Shown here in pieces: positions 34,860 through 46,219 of a stretch of 64,000 bases of DNA (positions within the stretch are counted from its first letter, which is position 1; each line of letters starts with the position of its first letter). The notes below the pieces were generated by a model. The model saw nothing but the letters and a program-made list of their open reading frames with translations, ran no database searches and had not been told where the DNA came from. The position numbers and the translations under genes were made by a program. The stretch covers positions 80,141 through 144,140 of the forward strand of contig NZ_FMZJ01000013.1 in NCBI RefSeq assembly GCF_900101455.1, read 5' to 3'. Source of the DNA: Sphingomonas sp. YR710 (GTDB taxonomy: Bacteria > Pseudomonadota > Alphaproteobacteria > Sphingomonadales > Sphingomonadaceae).

Positions 34860-35639
34860 TCAGAACCGGTAGCTGACGGTCGCGGCGATCGTGTGATAGC
34901 CGAACTTGCTGAACTGGCGCTGCATGTCGGTGCCGGTGCCATAAATACCGCCCGTGCCATGGACGCTATAATCATGGTTCTTCAGGCTGGTGAACAGATA
35001 GAGGGCGCCGATCGAAACCGGGCCGACCTTCTGTTCGATACCACCGCCATAGTTAAATCCCCACGCGCCCTTGCTCGAATTGGTGGTCGTGAAGGCGGCC
35101 GTGGCATCGGACGTGGCAAACGTGTTGTGGATCTTGCCATAAGCAACACCACCCGTGCCGTAGAGCATCGTTCCGTGATAATCATAGCCTATGCGGCCGC
35201 GGATCGATCCGTTCTCCTTCAGCTTCGAACCGAGCCGATAGACGTTGCCGGTCGAGCTGAATGCGGTGACGTTGTCGAAAAGATAGGCCTTGCCCCCTTC
35301 GATCACGGCGCCGATCACGGGGCCGTGATCGGTCCCGAATTCATAGTCGTAGCCGGCATGGATCTTCCATTGACCGGCATCATTGTCCTTGCGGCAGCCG
35401 GTGTTCCGGCTGGGCGAAGTCGGTGCGCCGCCGCAGAAAGTCGTCGGCAACGTGGCGCTTGAGGTCGAATAGGTGACATGCTCATCACCATCCCGCGGCT
35501 GCCACGTATAGCCGATCTGGCCGCCGACATAAGGGCCGGTCCAGTTGGCGGGCCCAGTCTTCAAATCCTGCGCATTCGCCGCGGTGACGCCAAGCGCCAG
35601 AACGGCAATCGCTGCCGAAGTGGAAAATAGGGTTCTCAT
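34860..35639 (-). CDS. Outer membrane beta-barrel protein, Omp25/porin-like
   Basis: The product has 259 residues. The signal peptide is MRTLFSTSAAIAVLALGVT, cut after ANA near residue 23. NWTGPYVGGQIGYTW opens the barrel as in Omp25/Omp31-type proteins. Alternating hydrophobic strands end with ATVSYRF, an aromatic C-terminal residue (F) needed for outer membrane insertion. A Cys pair near CRKDNDAG may form a disulfide. Function is likely surface structure or passive pore. A strong terminator follows. Confidence 0.85.
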   Translation of the reverse strand: MRTLFSTSAAIAVLALGVTAANAQDLKTGPANWTGPYVGGQIGYTWQPRDGDEHVTYSTSSATLPTTFCGGAPTSPSRNTGCRKDNDAGQWKIHAGYDYEFGTDHGPVIGAVIEGGKAYLFDNVTAFSSTGNVYRLGSKLKENGSIRGRIGYDYHGTMLYGTGGVAYGKIHNTFATSDATAAFTTTNSSKGAWGFNYGGGIEQKVGPVSIGALYLFTSLKNHDYSVHGTGGIYGTGTDMQRQFSKFGYHTIAATVSYRF

Positions 35640-35709
35640 TGTTCACTAAACCTTTCTGCTACCGTAACGGCTTGGCTCAGAACGGATTAGTTTAGGATTC
35701 GATCCACCT

Positions 35710-35715
35710 ATTATA
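35710..35715 (-). promoter_or_regulatory. Candidate -10 box of the outer membrane protein gene
   Basis: A perfect TATAAT on the minus strand lies about 70 bp upstream of the start, with a leader of about 60 nt. No clear -35 match is seen. A 13-bp palindrome, GTTACTGAGTAAC (35751-35763), lies further upstream at the trpE stop and may be an operator or terminator. Confidence 0.35.
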
Positions 35716-35762
35716 GGCTTTGGACTGAGTGTTGCCCGAATGCCGCATATGTTACTGAGTAA

Positions 35763-37274
35763 CTATTGGCCGAAGCCCGCATCCCCAGCGCGGGCAATAG
35801 CCTCCCGGGCGGCGGCAAACAGGGCGCCTGCCTTGGCTTCGCATTCGCGCTGCTCATAAACAGGATCGCTGTCGGCAACGATACCGGCGCCGGCCTGCAC
35901 ATGCATGATGCCGTCCTTCACCACCGCCGTGCGCAGGACGATGCAGCTGTCCATCGATCCATCGGGCGAAAAATAGCCGACGCACCCGGCATAGGCTCCC
36001 CGCGTCTCCGGCTCGAGTTCGGCGATGATCTCGCAGGCGCGAACCTTGGGTGCACCCGATACGGTGCCGGCCGGAAAGCCCGCGAACAGGGCGTCGAGCG
36101 CGTCCTTGGCGGGATCGAGGCGGCCGACAACGTTCGAGACGATGTGCATCACATGGCTGTAATATTCTACGGTGTAGCTGTCGGTCACTTCCACCGTGCC
36201 GGCCAGCGCGACCCGACCGACATCGTTGCGCCCGAGATCGAGCAGCATCAGATGCTCGGCACGTTCCTTGGGATCGGCGAGCAGGCTATCGCGATTGGCC
36301 ATGTCCTCGGCTGTAGTCTTGCCGCGCGGACGGGTGCCGGCGATAGGCCGGATCGTCACCTCGCCGTCGCGCGCACGCACGAGGATCTCGGGCGACGAAC
36401 CGATCAATGCGAAGCCCGGAAGGTCGAGGAAATAAAGGAAGGGTGACGGATTGATTCGGCGCAGTGCGCGATACAGATCGATTGGCGGCAGCGTGAACGG
36501 TACCGAGAAACGCTGGGCGAGGACGACCTGGAAGATGTCGCCCGCCCCGATATATTCCTTCGCCCGCGCCACCATCTGCTCGTAGCGGCCGACGGGCAAC
36601 TGTGGAGTCAGTGCGATCGATGCTGGATCGATGTCGGTTCGCGTCCGGGGCGGAAGCGCGGTGGCGAGCATTGCGGCATGCGCATCGATCCGTTCGACGG
36701 CGGCGTCAACCTTTTCTTCGGGCGATCCCGGCGTTTCCGGCCATACCGGCGCGACCATGAACAACGCGTCCGCGAGCCGATCAAAGATCAGGATCAGGGT
36801 GGGGCGCCCGAACAGCATGTCGGGCAGATCAAGCGGATTGGGGGCGGGGCGGGGAAGCCGTTCGACGAGGCCGATTGTCTCATATCCGAAATAACCGACC
36901 AGACACGCAAGCGCGGGCGGCAAACCTGTCGGGACCTCCATCCGGCAGGCCGTGACCAGGGTCCGCATCGCCGAAAGCGCGTCTTCGGTCAGCGGTTCGA
37001 AGGCTTCGCAATCATTGGCCCAGTTGCGGTTGATCTCGGCCAAGGCGCCATGCGCGCGAAACATCAGGTCGGGCGCCAGCCCCAGCAGGGTGTAGCGGCC
37101 GCGCGTCCCGCCGCCTTCTACCGATTCGAGCAGGAAATCGCCGCGGCCGGGCCGGATCAGCTTCAACGCCGCGGCGACGGGCGTGTCGGTGTCGGCAATA
37201 TGCGTCCGCCAGACCAAAGCGGGCTTGCCGGCGCGAAGCGCCGCGAGCGCGGCCTGATCCTGTTCGATGGTCAT
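35763..37274 (-). CDS. trpE: Anthranilate synthase component I
   Basis: The product has 503 residues, normal length. It converts chorismate to anthranilate with the TrpG amidotransferase, which is not in the window. LLES (48-51) is the tryptophan-binding feedback site. The catalytic core is clear: PSPFLYFLDLPGFALIGSSPEIL, RPIAGTRPRG, DLGRNDVGRVA, and TVSGAPKVRACEIIAELE. It begins 15 bp after ppiD on the same strand, so the two form an operon. No leader peptide is visible, because of the tight spacing. Confidence 0.95.
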   Translation of the reverse strand: MTIEQDQAALAALRAGKPALVWRTHIADTDTPVAAALKLIRPGRGDFLLESVEGGGTRGRYTLLGLAPDLMFRAHGALAEINRNWANDCEAFEPLTEDALSAMRTLVTACRMEVPTGLPPALACLVGYFGYETIGLVERLPRPAPNPLDLPDMLFGRPTLILIFDRLADALFMVAPVWPETPGSPEEKVDAAVERIDAHAAMLATALPPRTRTDIDPASIALTPQLPVGRYEQMVARAKEYIGAGDIFQVVLAQRFSVPFTLPPIDLYRALRRINPSPFLYFLDLPGFALIGSSPEILVRARDGEVTIRPIAGTRPRGKTTAEDMANRDSLLADPKERAEHLMLLDLGRNDVGRVALAGTVEVTDSYTVEYYSHVMHIVSNVVGRLDPAKDALDALFAGFPAGTVSGAPKVRACEIIAELEPETRGAYAGCVGYFSPDGSMDSCIVLRTAVVKDGIMHVQAGAGIVADSDPVYEQRECEAKAGALFAAAREAIARAGDAGFGQ

Positions 37275-37289
37275 GCGCCTGTCGCCCGA

Positions 37290-39227
37290 TTATTGCGCGC
37301 CGGAAAATTGGCGCTTCACTTGCGCAATCGCATCGGCATTGCGCGTCACGCCGACATCCTGTTGCACCGCCTTCATGAACTGTTCGGCAAGTTCCGTGGA
37401 GGAGGCCTGCGAAAGCTCGCCCCGCGTATTATCGACGAGGCCGGGATATTTGGTGAAATCACCCGGCGCAACCGCGCTCAGCACCACGACGAAATAGGCG
37501 CCGCCATTGTCCGCGGGCATCGATCTGGCCTGGCCGGGCTTCATGTCGAACAGTGCCCGAACCGGAGGCGGTACCTGTTTCGGATCAACGCGCGAGAGAT
37601 CGATCTGGCGCGCCGAGGCAGGCTGCACAGGCGGCAATTTCACGCCAGTGCCTGCCATGGCGGCAGCCAGTGGCATGCCCTTGTTGACCTTTGCCGTAAC
37701 GGCGGTGGCGATCGCGCGGGCCTTGGCGCGGGTGCGCGTGACGATGATGTCGCGGGCAACGGCATCGCGAACCCGGGCGAGCGGCAATGGCGTCGGGGCA
37801 ATTACCTGACGGACGCCGAACACGGCGAACTGCTCCCCCTTGATGACGGTTTCGACGGTGGGCTTGTCATCGGCACCGGCTTCGAAGCCAGGGCGCAACA
37901 GCGCGGCGACTTCGGGCGGCGCCTTCCAGTCGGGCGTGTCGGGCGCTGTTCCGTTCGCAAGGACGGGAGGGGTGGTGGTGACAATCAATTTGTTGGATTT
38001 CGCGACCTCGTCGAAGCTCGATCCGTCGTCGATCGCGTCGTTGATGGCGGTCGCGAGATCTGACAGTGCCGCATCGGCCTTCTGCTTGGTGAGCGTAGTG
38101 ACGATTTCTCCGCGGACCTGATCGAGCGATCGGGCGGGAGCCCCGGTGATCGCGTCGACTTTCACGACATACCAGCCAAAGGCACCCTTGATTGGCCCGA
38201 CCAGCGCGCCCTTCGCTGCGGCAAAGGCCGCCTGTGCGATCTGTGCATTGGCCGTCTTGGCATAATCCGCCTGCACCTGATCGGTAAGCGTCGATGCTTC
38301 GAGCCCCGCCTGTGTGGCGGCGGCCGCAAGTGATGCGCCGCTGGCCGCCTTGGCTGCAATAGCCTTGGCCGCTGCCTCGGTCGGCACGATGATCTGGCTC
38401 AGGTTGCGCGTCTGGCGGGCGGCGTATTTGGTGGCGTTGCCCTCATAATAAGCTGTGATCTCGGCGTCGCTGGGCTTGGCCTTGTCAGCAACATTGGCCG
38501 GACCGAACAGGGCATAACGCAAAACGCGCGTCTCGGGCCGGGTATATGTGGCGATGTTGGATTTGTAGGCCGCCGCAATCTCGGCGTCCGTCGGCTGGCG
38601 CGTGTCGGCGACGGCAGCCAACGGGATGATGCCAACCTGTCCAGTGCGCAATTCGACCAGCAGATTGGCGTAGGGCTTTGCGAGGCTGACTGGCACGGGA
38701 AGGCCGGCGGCGACTGGCGTCAGCACCTGGCTGCGCAACAAGTCGCTGGCAATGTCATTACGGAGGTCGCGTTCGCTGATCCGCTGCTGCGAGAGCAGCG
38801 CTCGCATGGTCTTTTCGTCAAACTGCCCGGTCACGCCGCGAAAGGCCGGGATGCCGGCGATCTCTGCATCAACGAGCCGCTTGCTAATCGCGAAGCCATG
38901 CGCACGGCCCCAGGCGTCGAGCGCGCGAGCGGTAATCAACGCGTCGGTTACCTGATCGAAGCCGCCGGCGGCTACGAAGGTTTTGGGCTCGAGGGTTGGC
39001 TGCTCGCGACGGACACGATCGAACTGGTTCTGCATCCGCCGGCTGAGATCGATCGCGCTGATGCTGATTCCGCCGGCCTTCGCCACGGTCGTTCCGCCAT
39101 TCGCAGCATTGGGGCCGGAACTCGATGGTCCGCTCACGCCGGTCACGATGAATGCGATCAGCACAAGGCCGAGCAGTCCGAGGACTATCCAGGATGAAAG
39201 CGCGCGGCGGAGGAAGGAAATCATCAA
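37290..39227 (-). CDS. ppiD: PpiD-like membrane-anchored peptidyl-prolyl isomerase
   Basis: The product has 645 residues, typical for PpiD. A single N-terminal helix (SSWIVLGLLGLVLIAFIVTGV) anchors a periplasmic body. SurA-type N-terminal region includes GISISAIDLSRRMQNQF. A parvulin-like central domain lies around residues 250-390, and a longer tail ends TRNADAIAQVKRQFSGAQ. It assists folding of secreted and outer membrane proteins leaving the Sec channel. SecG is encoded nearby. The start could be either of two adjacent ATGs (MMIS). It is divergent from tpiA. Confidence 0.9.
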   Translation of the reverse strand: MMISFLRRALSSWIVLGLLGLVLIAFIVTGVSGPSSSGPNAANGGTTVAKAGGISISAIDLSRRMQNQFDRVRREQPTLEPKTFVAAGGFDQVTDALITARALDAWGRAHGFAISKRLVDAEIAGIPAFRGVTGQFDEKTMRALLSQQRISERDLRNDIASDLLRSQVLTPVAAGLPVPVSLAKPYANLLVELRTGQVGIIPLAAVADTRQPTDAEIAAAYKSNIATYTRPETRVLRYALFGPANVADKAKPSDAEITAYYEGNATKYAARQTRNLSQIIVPTEAAAKAIAAKAASGASLAAAATQAGLEASTLTDQVQADYAKTANAQIAQAAFAAAKGALVGPIKGAFGWYVVKVDAITGAPARSLDQVRGEIVTTLTKQKADAALSDLATAINDAIDDGSSFDEVAKSNKLIVTTTPPVLANGTAPDTPDWKAPPEVAALLRPGFEAGADDKPTVETVIKGEQFAVFGVRQVIAPTPLPLARVRDAVARDIIVTRTRAKARAIATAVTAKVNKGMPLAAAMAGTGVKLPPVQPASARQIDLSRVDPKQVPPPVRALFDMKPGQARSMPADNGGAYFVVVLSAVAPGDFTKYPGLVDNTRGELSQASSTELAEQFMKAVQQDVGVTRNADAIAQVKRQFSGAQ

Positions 39228-39365
39228 GCGCTCCGATGAGCCAGCATAAGGAAGGCGTTGCCATAGAGGCGGCGGCGGCCCGCTTCAAGCCGCGTAGGAT
39301 GGTTGGCGATCGGTCGATCGATTGCTAGGGCACAATGGAGAATCGATAGAATGGGGCAGTGATCG

Positions 39366-40115
39366 ATGGTGTTGCGCAAGCTGGTGGCAGGCAATTGGAA
39401 AATGAATGGGTCGCTGGCGGCGCTCGGCGAACTCGCTGCGATTCGGGAGGCCGCCGATCGAAACGCCTCGGTCGACGTCGCGATCTGCCCGCCCTTCACC
39501 TTGATCGCGGCCGCGGTGGCAAGCCAGCCGGGCCTGACGATCGGTGCCCAGGATTGCCATGCTGACGACAAGGGCGCACACACCGGCTGCATCAGCGCGG
39601 TGATGCTGCGCGAGGCCGGCGCGAAGATGGTCATCGTCGGCCACAGCGAGCGCCGGGCCGATCAGCATGAAACCGACGCGGAGGTGCACGCAAAAGCCGA
39701 GGCGGCGATCCGCAACGGTCAAATCGCCATCGTCTGCGTTGGCGAAACGGAGGCAGAGCGCGATGCGGGGCGCGCCGTCGCTATCGTCGAAGGGCAACTC
39801 GACGGATCGATTCCGCGTGCCGCCGATGGGGCGCAACTGGTGGTGGCCTATGAGCCGGTCTGGGCCATCGGTACGGGCCGCACGCCTTCGGTCGCTGACG
39901 TCGCCGAGATGCATGCCGCGATCCGCACGAAGCTGGTGTCTCTGCTGGGGAGTGCGGGCACGGGCGTGCGTATTCTCTATGGCGGGTCGGTGAAGCCGGA
40001 CAATGCACGCGAATTGCTGTCGGTCGCAGATGTCGATGGTGCGCTGGTGGGCGGTGCCAGTCTTACCGCGGCACAGTTCGTTCCGATCATCGAGGGCGCT
40101 GCCGCCTGCGCCTGA
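39366..40115 (+). CDS. tpiA: Triosephosphate isomerase
   Basis: The product has 249 residues, normal length. It interconverts dihydroxyacetone phosphate and glyceraldehyde 3-phosphate in the cytosol. Active-site residues are K12 (GNWKMNG), H93 (VGHSERR) and E163 ([11 protein letters not shown]). [12 protein letters not shown] and [11 protein letters not shown] close the phosphate site. It is followed 80 bp later by secG on the same strand. Confidence 0.97.
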   Translation: MVLRKLVAGNWKMNGSLAALGELAAIREAADRNASVDVAICPPFTLIAAAVASQPGLTIGAQDCHADDKGAHTGCISAVMLREAGAKMVIVGHSERRADQHETDAEVHAKAEAAIRNGQIAIVCVGETEAERDAGRAVAIVEGQLDGSIPRAADGAQLVVAYEPVWAIGTGRTPSVADVAEMHAAIRTKLVSLLGSAGTGVRILYGGSVKPDNARELLSVADVDGALVGGASLTAAQFVPIIEGAAACA

Positions 40116-40194
40116 GCGGCCAATATGTTGCTGCAAGGTTGAACCTTCGCGGATGATCGATTAGATCGCGCGCTTCACGAACGAAAGCCGGTAC

Positions 40195-40566
40195 ATGCTG
40201 TTTACCTTCCTCCTCGTTGTTCATGCCATCATCGCAACGGCGTTAGTCGGCGTTATTTTGATGCAGCGCTCCGAAGGCGGCGGGCTCGCATCGGGCGGCA
40301 ATTCGTCGGGGCTGATGAGCGCGCGCGGCGCGGCCGATTTCCTCACCCGGGCCACATCGGTGCTGGCGACCCTGTTCGTCGTGATGAGCATCGGCCTGGC
40401 CGCTTTGGCGACCGTGGCGCGGGGGCCGACCAAGATCGATACGTCGCTGGTCGGCAAAGCCGCACCGATTTCAGCACCCACGCCTCCGCCCTCGGCTGAT
40501 CCGCTGGCGGCCGCGGCCGCGCAAGGCACGGTGGCTCCGACGAACGGAACGGCGCCCGCCAAATAG
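40195..40566 (+). CDS. secG: Preprotein translocase subunit SecG
   Basis: The product has 123 residues. Two membrane helices (LLVVHAIIATALVGVILMQ and FVVMSIGLAALATVA) flank the conserved cytoplasmic loop EGGGLASGGNSSGLMSARGAADFLTRAT. The C-terminus is an Ala/Pro-rich tail of about 40 residues, as in other alphaproteobacterial SecG. It assists SecYE in protein export at the inner membrane. It is separated from pyrG by 158 bp. Confidence 0.93.
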   Translation: MLFTFLLVVHAIIATALVGVILMQRSEGGGLASGGNSSGLMSARGAADFLTRATSVLATLFVVMSIGLAALATVARGPTKIDTSLVGKAAPISAPTPPPSADPLAAAAAQGTVAPTNGTAPAK

Positions 40567-40712
40567 CCATGTAAAGGCGAAACGCATGCGACCGCTCGGA
40601 TCGTCGGATAGCCTCCGTCGCAGATCGGTCGGCCTTGCCCAGACAATTTCATCCAGAATTTTTCACCGGCCGGGGCATCGCAAGCTTGCCCTTCGGCCCC
40701 TCTCGCGGGTAA

Positions 40713-42359
<1,647 letters not shown>

Positions 42360-42378
42360 TCGCCAGCGCTTTCGCGCT

Positions 42379-43551
42379 TCAGCCGAAGTCGCGGCGAATG
42401 CTCGCGGCAAATTCGGATATGTCGCTCTCGCGCAGCAACCCGAAATTATAAAGCGACAGTTCGGTGGCACCCGCGTCGACTGCGGCCTGAACTCTGGCTT
42501 CCGGGGCCGCGAGGCGCGCCTGAAGCGCCGGGCCGGTGAGGCCGGTGGCGCGAACAACGGGGATCATCGCCGATATTTCGCGCGGCGGAGCCAATCCGCC
42601 GGCAAGGGCCGCAACATGGGCATTGTCCGGATGCCCCGGGATCAACTCGGCCTGATCGGCAGCGGAGAGAAATTCGCCGAGCAGTTCATCCTCCCGGGCT
42701 GTGCCAATCAACATCGCATAGGATGCCGCCGCGTTGATCGAGACTCGCGCCTTGCCTTTGATGGCGGCGGCGATGGCGGTGACCAGTTCGGTGGAACTGC
42801 GCATGGCCAGCTCGGCATAGGCACGCAGTTCGGCGTCATCGGCCAGTGCCGCTGTGCGATGATCGTTGCTGCAGCCCTCGCTGATGTCGCTGTTGATCGC
42901 TGTGTTCACGATCTCGCGCAGGCGCACCGGATCGAGGCCTTTTGCGACGGCCTTGGTGATGCAGGCGTTGCAGAAGCACAGGTTCATCAGTGTCCGCGCA
43001 AATGGGGGAACGGTGATGAGCGTGCGTGGACGCAGCCAATCGAAATCGAAAACCGGCATGATATTCTCAAGCCGGACGAGTTTGATGCCAAACTGGTCAA
43101 CCATGTCCTCGCACATCGTCACCAGGAACTCGCGAACATCGTCATTCGCGGGGCACACGCCCGAGCCGCTGGGGTTGCCGCTGGGGAAGACGCGCGCGCA
43201 ATCGGGGTGGGCGTCGCGGATCCACGGCTGGAAAAGCGTGATCGTCCAGGCGTTGAGGTCAAGACCGAGCGCATGCGCATGTCGAGCGGTTTCGGGCCAT
43301 ATCGCGCTTATTTCAGGTGAGTGGACGTGCGGCTTGATGCGTCCGTAGCGTTCGTCCCTCGGCGGGAAATAGACCGCACCACGTGCGTTGGTGAATATCG
43401 AAACGCCCTCGCGCGGGGACAGCGCATCGATGGGGTGATAGGAAGCTGTGAGGTCGATCGCGGAGATCCCGTCCGCGCATATTTGCTTGAGTGCGCGCTC
43501 CACGCCGACGCGCGCCAGATCCCACGGATAGGCGTAAATCGTCATTCGCAT
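42379..43551 (-). CDS. Conserved protein of unknown function, TIM-barrel-like, with a CxCxxC motif
   Basis: The product has 390 residues from the ATG at 43551 (MRMTIYAYPWDLARVG); the in-frame part further upstream is basic and unlikely. I recall similar proteins, with a start like YAYPWDL and SYHPIDALSPR, also in actinobacteria, but no function is known to me. Visible features are YHP (38-40), RLENIMPVFDFDWL (160-173), a cysteine cluster C192-x-C194-x2-C197, further cysteines C118 and C133, and a C-terminal helix-strand pattern like a barrel. The N-terminal end (TIYAYPWDL) lacks a signal peptide, so it is probably cytosolic. A metal- or Fe-S-bound enzyme is one guess from the cysteines. Confidence 0.6.
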   Translation of the reverse strand: MRMTIYAYPWDLARVGVERALKQICADGISAIDLTASYHPIDALSPREGVSIFTNARGAVYFPPRDERYGRIKPHVHSPEISAIWPETARHAHALGLDLNAWTITLFQPWIRDAHPDCARVFPSGNPSGSGVCPANDDVREFLVTMCEDMVDQFGIKLVRLENIMPVFDFDWLRPRTLITVPPFARTLMNLCFCNACITKAVAKGLDPVRLREIVNTAINSDISEGCSNDHRTAALADDAELRAYAELAMRSSTELVTAIAAAIKGKARVSINAAASYAMLIGTAREDELLGEFLSAADQAELIPGHPDNAHVAALAGGLAPPREISAMIPVVRATGLTGPALQARLAAPEARVQAAVDAGATELSLYNFGLLRESDISEFAASIRRDFG

Positions 43552-43767
43552 CCTGATAGCTCCCACGGCGGTTCGCTTGCGCCCGCAAGATCGCTTTGCG
43601 TCGCGATCCCCTGGCGAGGCAGGCATTGTTTTTTATCGTCCTCTCTTTGGCTATGCCGCCACCGCCGAAGTTGAACAAGCCCCCCCTAAGTTCGCTTGCT
43701 TGCGGCACGTCGCGTGCGCGGTCGATCGGCGGGGCGGCGACCTGAGCGCGCGCTTGCCCCGGAAGGA

Positions 43768-43878
43768 TCACACGGGATCGGTGGGGGCCCCCGGCGGAGG
43801 ATCGATCGGCGACGGTATGGGATCATCGACTGGCGTGTCGGCGGGAATGCCATCGGGCGGTGGTGGTTGTGAGGCCAT
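43768..43878 (-). CDS. Small proline/aspartate-rich protein, 36 residues
   Basis: A complete frame with ATG and TGA codes for 36 residues (MASQPPPPDGIPADTPVDDP and a similar tail). A strong ribosome site, AAGGAG, lies 7 bases before the ATG, which supports real translation. It has no hydrophobic segment and looks unstructured. Similar tiny Pro-rich proteins occur in sphingomonads, from memory. It lies between the unknown TIM-barrel gene and a chemoreceptor; function unknown. Confidence 0.55.
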   Translation of the reverse strand: MASQPPPPDGIPADTPVDDPIPSPIDPPPGAPTDPV

Positions 43879-44098
43879 TGCGCTTCTCCTTCGTGTCCCT
43901 AACGCGGCAACGCGGGAATGGCCGCATCTGTAGGTGCTTGAACCGATATTTCGTGTTTTGCCTCGATTGGCTACTGGGCTCCCTGCATACGTAAATAACC
44001 ATAGTAGAGTAGGGTTTTAGTAATCGATTGCAGGTAGGCCAGCTTATCTGGAATCGGCCGGCGATCACGCATGGTGGGGTTCCTGTCGGGGACTCGTC

Positions 44099-45859
44099 AT
44101 GACGATAAAATCGGCCAGTCGAATTTTTGGGCTCGCACTGGGAGCCATTTTCCTTCTCGGCGCTGTTCTTGCGGCTGTGAACGTCAACGAGATACGGTTC
44201 GGCGGACCGATTTCGACTAGCGATCGGCAGGCGAGTGAGCTTGTCGCCGATATCTTGCCACCACCGCTTTACATCATTGAAACGCACCTTTCCGCGATGT
44301 CGGTGCTTCGCAAGCCAGGCGAACTGCCAAATATTGAATCGAAGATTTCTACCTTGCAAGCGGAATTCGAAGCTCGCCAGGCCTATTGGGGTAAGGCCGA
44401 TATCCCCGACGACCTGAAGGAACTCGCGCGTGCGGCCGCCTTGCCCGCGCGGGATTATTTTCACGAGCTAGACGACATCTTCCTGCCGGCGATCCGGGCG
44501 GGCAACATTTCGGTGGCGGAGGCGAGCCTCTCCAAACTCGATATGCTGTACGGACAGCACCGCGCCCGTATCGATAAGCTTGTCATCGAGGGCGATCGCT
44601 ACAAGGCTGATCTCGCGGTTGCAGCGGCAACGACGTTGCATCGTTCCATCATCGCGCTCGGATGTGGAGCCGTCCTGTTCCTGCTTGCGCTTGCCACGGG
44701 GATCTTCAAGCTCAATCGTGGCGTGGTGACGCCGATCTCGTCGGCATCGGCAATCATGCAGAAGATGGCGGCTGGCGATCTTGATGTTGACATGATCGGT
44801 AAGGACCGCAGCGACGAAATCGGTATCATGGCCGGTGCCGTCGAGGTGTTCCGCCAGACCGCGTTGCGGCAGCGCGAAGTGCAGGCGCGGATCGAAGCCG
44901 CGGCGATCGAGCAGAAGGAAGTCGTATCGGCCATGGCCAGCGGGCTCAGCGCCTTGGCCAAGGGAGATCTCACATTCCGGATCCCAACTGCATTTCCGGA
45001 ACAATATGAAATTCTGCGGCGCGATTTCCATCAGGCAATGTCGGGTTTGAACGAAGTGATCCAGAGCGTCGCGCGGGTGGCCGAGGGGATCAACACAGGG
45101 TCCGAGGAGATAAGCTCGGCGTCGGAGGATCTGGCCCGACGTACCGAGGCGCAGGCTGGTAGTCTGGAAGAAACGGCCGAGGCGGTCTCCGCTACGACCA
45201 CGGCGATGGTTCAGACGGCCGATGGCGCACGCGGCGTCAGCCAATCGGTCTCGCAGACCCATGCCGGCGCGACCAATGGAGGCGTGGTCGTGCAGGCGGC
45301 GGTCGCGGCGATGGCGGAGATCGAGCAGTCGTCGCTGGAAATCGCCCAGATCATAAATGTGATCGACAGTATCGCTTTCCAGACGAATTTGCTGGCGCTC
45401 AATGCAGGGGTCGAAGCCGCTCGGGCGGGTGATTCCGGCAAGGGCTTTGCGGTCGTGGCCAGCGAAGTTCGGGCTTTGGCACAGCGTTCGGCCGATGCGG
45501 CGAAGGATATCAAGGCGCTCATCTCCACAAGCTCGCAGCAGGTGCAGAGCGGCGTAAAGCTGGTGGGGCAGGCGGGCGACGTATTGCAGGAAATCGTCGA
45601 TCAGGTCGGCCGGATCAGCAAGCTATCCGAAACAATTTCATCGTCGGCCACGCAGCAAGCTGAAGCGATGCGGGTCGTGAACAATTCGGTGTCGGAAATG
45701 GATCGGATGACTCAACAGAATGCAGCGATGGTCGAACAGTCGACCGCGGCGGCGCGGAGCCTCAAGGACGAATCTGACCACCTGGCTTCGCTGGTCACGC
45801 GTTTTCGTTTTGCGGTTCCAGGCGAGACGGGTCACGCCGCATTGCGCCGCGCCGCCTGA
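44099..45859 (+). CDS. Methyl-accepting chemotaxis protein
   Basis: The product has 586 residues. TM1 (IFGLALGAIFLLGAVLAAV) and TM2 (about 184-206, SIIALGCGAVLFLLALATG) enclose a periplasmic helical sensor domain. A HAMP domain follows (NRGVVTPISSASAIMQKMAAGD). The cytoplasmic signalling hairpin holds DSIAFQTNLLALNAGVEAARAGDSGKGFAVVASEVRALAQ (about 420-460), the kinase-contact tip. No C-terminal receptor pentapeptide (NWETF-like) is seen. No che genes are adjacent. The ligand is unknown. Confidence 0.93.
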   Translation: MTIKSASRIFGLALGAIFLLGAVLAAVNVNEIRFGGPISTSDRQASELVADILPPPLYIIETHLSAMSVLRKPGELPNIESKISTLQAEFEARQAYWGKADIPDDLKELARAAALPARDYFHELDDIFLPAIRAGNISVAEASLSKLDMLYGQHRARIDKLVIEGDRYKADLAVAAATTLHRSIIALGCGAVLFLLALATGIFKLNRGVVTPISSASAIMQKMAAGDLDVDMIGKDRSDEIGIMAGAVEVFRQTALRQREVQARIEAAAIEQKEVVSAMASGLSALAKGDLTFRIPTAFPEQYEILRRDFHQAMSGLNEVIQSVARVAEGINTGSEEISSASEDLARRTEAQAGSLEETAEAVSATTTAMVQTADGARGVSQSVSQTHAGATNGGVVVQAAVAAMAEIEQSSLEIAQIINVIDSIAFQTNLLALNAGVEAARAGDSGKGFAVVASEVRALAQRSADAAKDIKALISTSSQQVQSGVKLVGQAGDVLQEIVDQVGRISKLSETISSSATQQAEAMRVVNNSVSEMDRMTQQNAAMVEQSTAAARSLKDESDHLASLVTRFRFAVPGETGHAALRRAA

Positions 45860-45909
45860 CGCGATCGGCATTTTTGTCGGAACCGCAACGCGACAGCGCC
45901 AAAACGAAA

Positions 45910-45939
45910 AGCGCCGGGATCGTTTCCGATCCCGGCGCT
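45910..45939 (+). terminator. Hairpin after the chemoreceptor gene
   Basis: AGCGCCGGGATC and its exact complement form a 12-bp stem around GTTTCC, 50 bp past the stop. There is no T-tract, but the stem is strong. Confidence 0.6.
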
Positions 45940-46219
45940 GCGTGACGAAAGCTCGCCAGCCCCCTTGAACGGGCTCTACGCTTCGTCGTCCCCTTTAACG
46001 ACGGGCGGAGCCTCGGTCTCCCCGAACCATGGCCTATTGTTTTGCCTATGTTTCGTGGGGCTTTCCTACCGCCGACATGGGGGCCTGTCATCGGCTTTCA
46101 GGGTTAAGGGAATCGAAAGTGAAGGGGTGTGGTGTATTGGCAACAGCTATCGCGGTTGCCCCCGGTCGTCGGGCAGCATAGACAGCGGCAACCGCCGATC
46201 TTTCCACGTCCGGAGCCTT
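45940..46219 (+). other. Leader region upstream of proS
   Basis: No gene is seen. A frame open to the proS start exists from 45965 but its N-terminal part does not resemble a ProS. The region may carry the proS promoter and a leader RNA; I could not recognise a known riboswitch or T-box. Confidence 0.35.

Noticed and set aside
40125..40142. AAGGTTGAACCTT between tpiA and secG as a third GTTCA site
   Set aside because: Only one half-site fits; the second box 11 bp away is absent.
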